64,000 nt of DNA from Pseudoxanthomonas beigongshangi. GTDB lineage: Bacteria > Pseudomonadota > Gammaproteobacteria > Xanthomonadales > Xanthomonadaceae. The stretch lies in the NCBI RefSeq assembly GCF_016820515.1, contig NZ_JADHDV010000016.1, forward strand, positions 1 to 64,000, written 5' to 3'. The position numbers and the translations under genes are program-made. A model generated the notes under the pieces. It was not told the DNA's origin. It did no database searches and was given only the letters and a program-made list of their open reading frames with translations. This document shows, in pieces, positions 57,069 to 64,000 of the stretch. Position 1 is the stretch's first letter, and every line of letters begins with the position of its first letter.

Positions 57069-57326
57069 CTACGACCGCAGCCAGGCCAGCTTGCGGGCCT
57101 TGGGCAGGCGCTTGATCTCCCACTCCGCGCGCGAGGCGCTGGCGCGGTCGGGGTAGGCACGGCTGGCGAGGATCCGTTCGGGCGGGTGCGCGCGGGTGTA
57201 GCGGGCGCCCTTGCCGGCCACGTGGGCCTGGAAACGGGCGTCCAGATCGTTGGTGATGCCGGCGTAGTAGCTGCCGTCCCGGCACAGCAGTAGGTAGAGA
57301 TGCCAGACAGGGGACGGGGCGGCCAT
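57069..57326 (-). CDS. UPF0213 (GIY-YIG nuclease-like) protein
   Basis: The 85-residue product is a small GIY-YIG domain: [21 protein letters not shown] carries the core and [16 protein letters not shown] the conserved C-terminal Glu and Lys region. These YhbQ-like proteins are common and of unclear role. It is convergent with the permease gene (19 bp away) and divergent from clpB. Confidence 0.9.
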   Translation of the reverse strand: MAAPSPVWHLYLLLCRDGSYYAGITNDLDARFQAHVAGKGARYTRAHPPERILASRAYPDRASASRAEWEIKRLPKARKLAWLRS

Positions 57327-57365
57327 GGACGGGATTATGGCGGCTGAACTTCCGTCTCAACAGAC

Positions 57366-57393
57366 CTTGAAACAGCTCCCGCGAACCGCATCT
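57366..57393 (+). promoter_or_regulatory. Sigma32 (heat-shock) promoter of clpB
   Basis: CTTGAAA (57366-57372) is followed after 13 bp by CCGCATCT (57386-57393), one mismatch from the sigma32 -10 consensus CCCCATnT. It lies about 50 bp before the clpB ATG and gives a natural heat-shock control. Confidence 0.75.
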
Positions 57394-57442
57394 GGGTACC
57401 ATTGCCGGCGCTGCCCGGCCTCTTCTTCCCGAGGTATTCCCG

Positions 57443-60034
<2,592 letters not shown>

Positions 60035-60146
60035 GGCACCGGCCCGGAAAGGACAACGCGCCATGGGCATGCGTCCCATGGCCGCGCGCAGCGGTCGTGG
60101 CCGCTTCCCGGGCCCGATTGCGTTCCGGAGGTAGTGGACGTGCCCG

Positions 60147-62423
60147 ATGCGCGTCCCTCGACCAGGGAAGCAAGTGAGCCCACAGCCAACGACAGGATGG
60201 TGGCGAAGCCGGACCGGCAAGATCCTCCTGTGGGGCCTGCTGTGCGTGCTCGCTCAGCAGATCGCCATCGGTTACCGGATCGACTTCTTCGGCCAGACCG
60301 CCGACGCCTCCCTGATCCACCTGCACTTCGGCCTGCTGCTGGCGCTGGCTCTGCTGGAACCCGACCGTCGGGTGGTGATCGCGTCCCTCGCCATCACCGC
60401 CGCGGGCTGGGCGGCCCGGCAATGGTCGATGGAACCGGGGCAGATCGCGCCGCTGGCGTGGGGCGCGTCGATGTGGGTGCTGGTGGGCGTGTGGACCCTG
60501 GCCTGCGCGCGCTGGGCGGGCGCACAGGGGCGGCTGGACCGGCATGGCCTGGGCCGGCTGGCCTTGTACGGCCTGCTCGTCTATCCCGCCGGTTGCGCCT
60601 TGCTGGGCGGCACCATGGCGGTGATCGCCCCGCCGACCGAAGCGCTCAGCGCGGCATTCCAGATGTTCTTCGCCAAGCAATTCGGGGTGGCCGTGATCAC
60701 CCTGCCGCTGGTGGTGGCTTGGCGCGAGGGTAGGCAGTCCCCGCGTCGTTCCGGAACCGCCGGGTGGACCTGGCCGCTGCTGCTGATTGCCGGCCTGGGC
60801 CTGAGCCTGTGGGCTTCGCGGATGGTCCATGGCGGCCTGGCCGATCGCACCGCGGTGGTGTTGATGGACTATCGCTTCGCCCTGTTCGTGGTGCTGGCCT
60901 GGTTCGTGCTGTGGTTGCCGCCGCGTCGTTCCATGCTGGCGCTGTCGGCGGCGCTGTTCTGCCTGGTGGTGGCGATGTCCGCGAGCGCCGAATACGGCAG
61001 CACGGTGCTGGGCCTGTTCAATCTGCTGCACCTGGCGGCCGAAGTGAACATCCTGCTGCTGGCCATGCTTTATCTGTGGGTGATCAGCCGGGACCGCCGC
61101 GAACTGTCGCGCCGTCTGGCCGAGGAGATCCAGCGCGATACCCTGACCGGGCTGCCCAACCTGCGGGCGCTGCGCCGGCGCATGGCGGTGGCGCCGCCAC
61201 GGCGGCGCGAGCTGGGTTTCCTGCTGCTGGACAAGACCGACTCGCTGGTGACCGGCTACGGCCTGGACATGCAGGCGGCGGTGGTCAGTGGCATGGCCGC
61301 GCGGCTCTCGGACCTGGCCGAGGTGTACGTGCTGGGCACCGGCCAGTTCGCGCTGGTGCCGGTGGCCGACACCGACGACGATATCTGGGAACGGCTGGTC
61401 GCGCGGGTCGAACATGCGGAGTTCGTCGCCGATGGCCAGCCGGTGCGGTTGCTGCCGTACCTGGGCGTGGCCTCGCTGCCGGCGGCGGGGACGGATCCGG
61501 TGGCCGATGTCGTGGATACCGCGCTGCTCAACGCTTCGCACCTGGCCTTCGACGCGCGCCAGCATGGCGAGCTGCGGCCGCGCTACAGCGATTTCGATGA
61601 TGGACGCCTGCGCCGCGCCCACCGGCAGCAACTGCAGGATGCCGCGATTGCGCTGGCCTGCCTGCGCAACGAACGGCTGGTGCTGCACTTCCAGCCGATA
61701 CGCAGGCTCGAACTGGCGGCGGAGCCGGGACCCACCATCTCCGGCGAGGTGCTGTGTCGCCTGCGCGACGATGATGGCAGGCTGATACCGCCATCGCGCT
61801 TCATGCGCCCGATCGAGGCGGCGGGACGCGGCGCGGAACTGGATCTGGCGGTCATCAAGTCGCTGTTCCGGCTGCTGCGGAAATACCCGGAATCCCTGCC
61901 GTATTGCGAACGCATCGCGATCAACCTGACCGGGCAGAGCCTGGCATCGATGAGTTTCCAAGTGGAACTGCGGACCCTGCTGGCCGACTCGCCGCTGCCG
62001 CTGACGGCGCTGTGCTTCGAGGTCACCGAATCCGCCGCCATTTCGAGTACCCCGGTGGCGGCGCGGCTGCTGCGGGATCTGCGCGCGCATGGCTGCCAGA
62101 TCGCCATCGACGATTTCGGCACCGGCATGCAGAGCTTCGCGCGGTTGAAGGAGCTGCCCGCCGACGTCATCAAGATCGACGGATCCTTCATCCGCAACGT
62201 CGCCCAGCGCGGCAGCGATCACGCGATGGTCAAGGCCACCGTTGCGGTGGCGGGCGTGTTCGGCGCGGAAACCGTGGCCGAGTTCGTCGAGGACCTCGAC
62301 ACCGCCGACTGCCTGCGGGAGCTGCGCGTGGACTGGGTGCAGGGCGATCTGTACGCGCCCCCGCGGCCGCTGTCGGAAATCCTCTCCGAGGCGCTGCCGC
62401 GCGAGTTTCAGTACGCGCCCTGA
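60147..62423 (+). CDS. Membrane protein with degenerate GGDEF and EAL domains
   Basis: The 758-residue protein has an N-terminal membrane region (about eight segments to residue 320, MASE1-like), then a GGDEF domain whose signature is degenerate (GTGQF around residue 395), and an EAL domain from about 490. In the EAL domain the motif reads EVL in GEVLCRL; other catalytic positions remain: Asn in INLTGQS, Glu in FEVTES, Asp-Asp in IDDFGTG, Lys in VIKIDG and Glu in AETVAEF. It might hydrolyse cyclic di-GMP or act as a sensor. Start ATG 60147 is the first after an in-frame stop. Confidence 0.85.
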   Translation: MRVPRPGKQVSPQPTTGWWRSRTGKILLWGLLCVLAQQIAIGYRIDFFGQTADASLIHLHFGLLLALALLEPDRRVVIASLAITAAGWAARQWSMEPGQIAPLAWGASMWVLVGVWTLACARWAGAQGRLDRHGLGRLALYGLLVYPAGCALLGGTMAVIAPPTEALSAAFQMFFAKQFGVAVITLPLVVAWREGRQSPRRSGTAGWTWPLLLIAGLGLSLWASRMVHGGLADRTAVVLMDYRFALFVVLAWFVLWLPPRRSMLALSAALFCLVVAMSASAEYGSTVLGLFNLLHLAAEVNILLLAMLYLWVISRDRRELSRRLAEEIQRDTLTGLPNLRALRRRMAVAPPRRRELGFLLLDKTDSLVTGYGLDMQAAVVSGMAARLSDLAEVYVLGTGQFALVPVADTDDDIWERLVARVEHAEFVADGQPVRLLPYLGVASLPAAGTDPVADVVDTALLNASHLAFDARQHGELRPRYSDFDDGRLRRAHRQQLQDAAIALACLRNERLVLHFQPIRRLELAAEPGPTISGEVLCRLRDDDGRLIPPSRFMRPIEAAGRGAELDLAVIKSLFRLLRKYPESLPYCERIAINLTGQSLASMSFQVELRTLLADSPLPLTALCFEVTESAAISSTPVAARLLRDLRAHGCQIAIDDFGTGMQSFARLKELPADVIKIDGSFIRNVAQRGSDHAMVKATVAVAGVFGAETVAEFVEDLDTADCLRELRVDWVQGDLYAPPRPLSEILSEALPREFQYAP

Positions 62424-62433
62424 GCCGGCTCAG
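62420..62433. other. Palindrome containing both convergent stop codons
   Basis: CTGAGCCGGCTCAG is a perfect 14-bp palindrome covering the TGA of the EAL-protein gene and the TGA of the opposite antiporter gene, which lie 6 bp apart. It could act as a short shared hairpin; it has no U-tract. Confidence 0.4.
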
Positions 62434-64000
62434 CCGCCCGTGCGCAGTGCGCGGTAGGGCGGCGTCGCCATCACCATTTCCGCCAGCGAGAACGCCAGTT
62501 CGCGTTCGGCCAGCACGGCGCCGTCGGCGCCGTGCTCCAGCAGGTGGCGCACCTCGGCGTCGCTGTGCGCGCGCGCCAGCAGGGTCAGGCCCGGATTGAT
62601 CGCGCGCAGCTTGGCGATGGCCTCGCCGGCCTCCAGCGGCTGCGGGATCGCGAGCACCGCGATCTTGGCCTTTTCCGGATGGGCTTCGGCCAGCACCTTG
62701 TCGGCCGCCGCGCTGCCGCGGATGGCGGGAATGCCCGCGGCGTGTGCACGCTCGACGTGCTCGCCGTTGTCGTCGATGACGATCAACGGCACGCCACGTT
62801 CGTGCAGCACATGCGCCAGCGAACTGCCCACCCGCCCATAGCCGATGATGATGGCGTGATCCTGCACGTCCAGCGAGGGGCCGGGCGGCGGTTCGGGTTC
62901 GACTTCTTTCGGTGCCGCCGCCTCCTGGCGCGCCTGCCAGCGATCCAGCAGACCGAAGATCAGCGGATTGAGCATGATCGAGATCAGCGCGCCGGCCAGC
63001 ACCAGGTCATGGCCTTCCTTGGGCAGGATTTTCAGGTCCATGCCCAGGCCGGCGATGATGAAGGCGAATTCGCCGATCTGCGCCAGGCTGGCGGAAATGG
63101 TCAGCGCGGTCGAATTGGGGTGACCGAAGGCGCGCACGATCAGGTAGGCGGCGGCCGACTTGCCGAACAGGATGATGAAGGCCGTACCCAGCACTTCGAA
63201 CGGATGCTCGACCAGGATGTTCGGATCGAACAGCATGCCGACCGAGACGAAGAACAGCACCGCGAAGGCATCGCGCAGCGGCAGCGAGTCGTTGGCGGCC
63301 TTGTGGCTGAGTTCGGACTCGTTGAGCAGCATGCCGGCGAAGAACGCGCCCAGCGCGTAGGACACGCCGAACAGGGTCGCCGAGCCGAACGCCACGCCCA
63401 GCGCGATGGCCAGCACCGACAGGGTGAACAGTTCGCGCGAGCCGGTGCTGGCGGTGCGTTCGAGGATCCAGGGAATCACCCGCCGTCCAACCACCAGCAT
63501 CACGGTGACGAACAGCGCGAGCTTGAGCAGGGTCCAGCCCAGGCTGGCGATGATGGCGCCGGCGCTGAGTCCGCCGGTCTCGCCCTGCTGGCCGGCCAGT
63601 CCGCCAATCACCGGCATCATCACCAGCGCCAGCACGCAGGCCAGGTCCTCCACGATCAGCCAGCCCACCGCGATGCGTCCGCGCGAGGTGTCCAGCAGGC
63701 GGCGTTCCTCCATCGCCCGCAGCAGCACCACGGTACTGGCGGTGGACAGCGAGAAGCCGAAGATGATCCCGTACAGCGTGGGCCAGCCCATCAGCGCCGC
63801 CAGGCCCCAGCCGAGCAGCGTGGCCGCGCTGATCTGCACCAGCGCGCCGGGGATGGCGATCCACTTGACCTCCATGAGGTCCTTGAGCGAGAAGTGCAGG
63901 CCGACGCCGAACATCAGCAGCATCACGCCGATCTCGGCGAGCTGCTTGGCCAGCTCCTGATCGCCAACGAAGCCGGGGCTGAAGGGCCCCACGCAGATGC
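62430..64000 (-). CDS. ybaL: YbaL/KefB-type cation:proton antiporter with TrkA-N domain (partial at the 5' end)
   Basis: This is at least 523 residues, lacking its N-terminus because the gene runs off the right edge. It is a CPA2-family monovalent cation/proton antiporter with about eleven visible membrane segments. SLAQIGEFAFI and VGMLFDP resemble YbaL/KefB. A C-terminal RCK/TrkA-N domain follows with the nucleotide-binding IIGYGRVGSSL near residue 400. It is nearest to E. coli YbaL; roughly the first 40-45 residues are missing. It is convergent with the EAL gene. Confidence 0.9.
   Translation of the reverse strand, partial: ICVGPFSPGFVGDQELAKQLAEIGVMLLMFGVGLHFSLKDLMEVKWIAIPGALVQISAATLLGWGLAALMGWPTLYGIIFGFSLSTASTVVLLRAMEERRLLDTSRGRIAVGWLIVEDLACVLALVMMPVIGGLAGQQGETGGLSAGAIIASLGWTLLKLALFVTVMLVVGRRVIPWILERTASTGSRELFTLSVLAIALGVAFGSATLFGVSYALGAFFAGMLLNESELSHKAANDSLPLRDAFAVLFFVSVGMLFDPNILVEHPFEVLGTAFIILFGKSAAAYLIVRAFGHPNSTALTISASLAQIGEFAFIIAGLGMDLKILPKEGHDLVLAGALISIMLNPLIFGLLDRWQARQEAAAPKEVEPEPPPGPSLDVQDHAIIIGYGRVGSSLAHVLHERGVPLIVIDDNGEHVERAHAAGIPAIRGSAAADKVLAEAHPEKAKIAVLAIPQPLEAGEAIAKLRAINPGLTLLARAHSDAEVRHLLEHGADGAVLAERELAFSLAEMVMATPPYRALRTGG

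Overview
The window is a GC-rich gammaproteobacterial chromosome segment, most likely from the Lysobacteraceae (Xanthomonadaceae; a Lysobacter, Luteimonas or Pseudoxanthomonas relative). Three things point there: the close resemblance of the mraZ, rsmH, ftsZ, lpxC, pilC and clpB products to the Xanthomonas forms as I remember them; a division and cell-wall (dcw) cluster that lacks murD; and many GTAG-type (SMAG-like) REP palindromes and related short repeats. No rRNA, tRNA, CRISPR array, integrase or transposase was seen. The family call rests on protein resemblance, not on a search.

Region 1 (1-18.6 kb) is a nearly continuous + strand dcw operon: mraZ-rsmH-ftsL-ftsI-murE-murF-mraY-ftsW-murG-murC-ddl-ftsQ-ftsA-ftsZ-lpxC. 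Most genes overlap by 1-11 bp (ATGA, GTGA or TGATG junctions). Upstream lie a sigma70-type promoter, GGG repeats suited to MraZ autoregulation and a perfect DnaA box. A family of inverted GGGATTCGGGATT-type repeats has entered the murG/murC, ftsQ/ftsA and ftsA/ftsZ junctions, and at ftsQ it has become coding sequence.

Region 2 (18.6-25 kb) holds dciA (helicase loader), an M23 LytM-type peptidase, secA, a Nudix-ThiE fusion and, on the minus strand, coaE.

Region 3 (25-42.8 kb) is the type IV pilus locus: pilD, pilC and pilB, then an 8 kb lower-GC glycan gene island, then two pilin genes, pilR and pilS. Sigma54-type promoters precede pilB and the first pilin gene, matching the presence of PilR. 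The island encodes a polyprenyl-phosphate sugar synthase-like GT2, a DegT aminotransferase, an ATP-grasp ligase, a methyltransferase, a flippase-like membrane protein, a GT4 and a TMTC-like GT-C protein with a helical-repeat tail. The GT-C gene starts right behind the pilin terminator. The set looks like a pilin or surface glycan modification system and is the most interesting part of the window.

Region 4 (42.8-48 kb) holds sucCD, a DUF559 nuclease-like gene and nadE, set among tandem repeats. About 152 bp covering the sucD 3' end, its terminator and a REP-like hairpin is repeated three times.

Region 5 (48-64 kb) is the conserved bamD/rluD-pgeF...clpB neighbourhood. It is interrupted by DUF4166 and DCC-family genes, a TonB-dependent receptor, a DUF3574 lipoprotein, an NCS2-type permease and a UPF0213 (GIY-YIG) gene. 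It ends with a membrane EAL-domain protein and a YbaL/KefB-type antiporter cut by the window edge.
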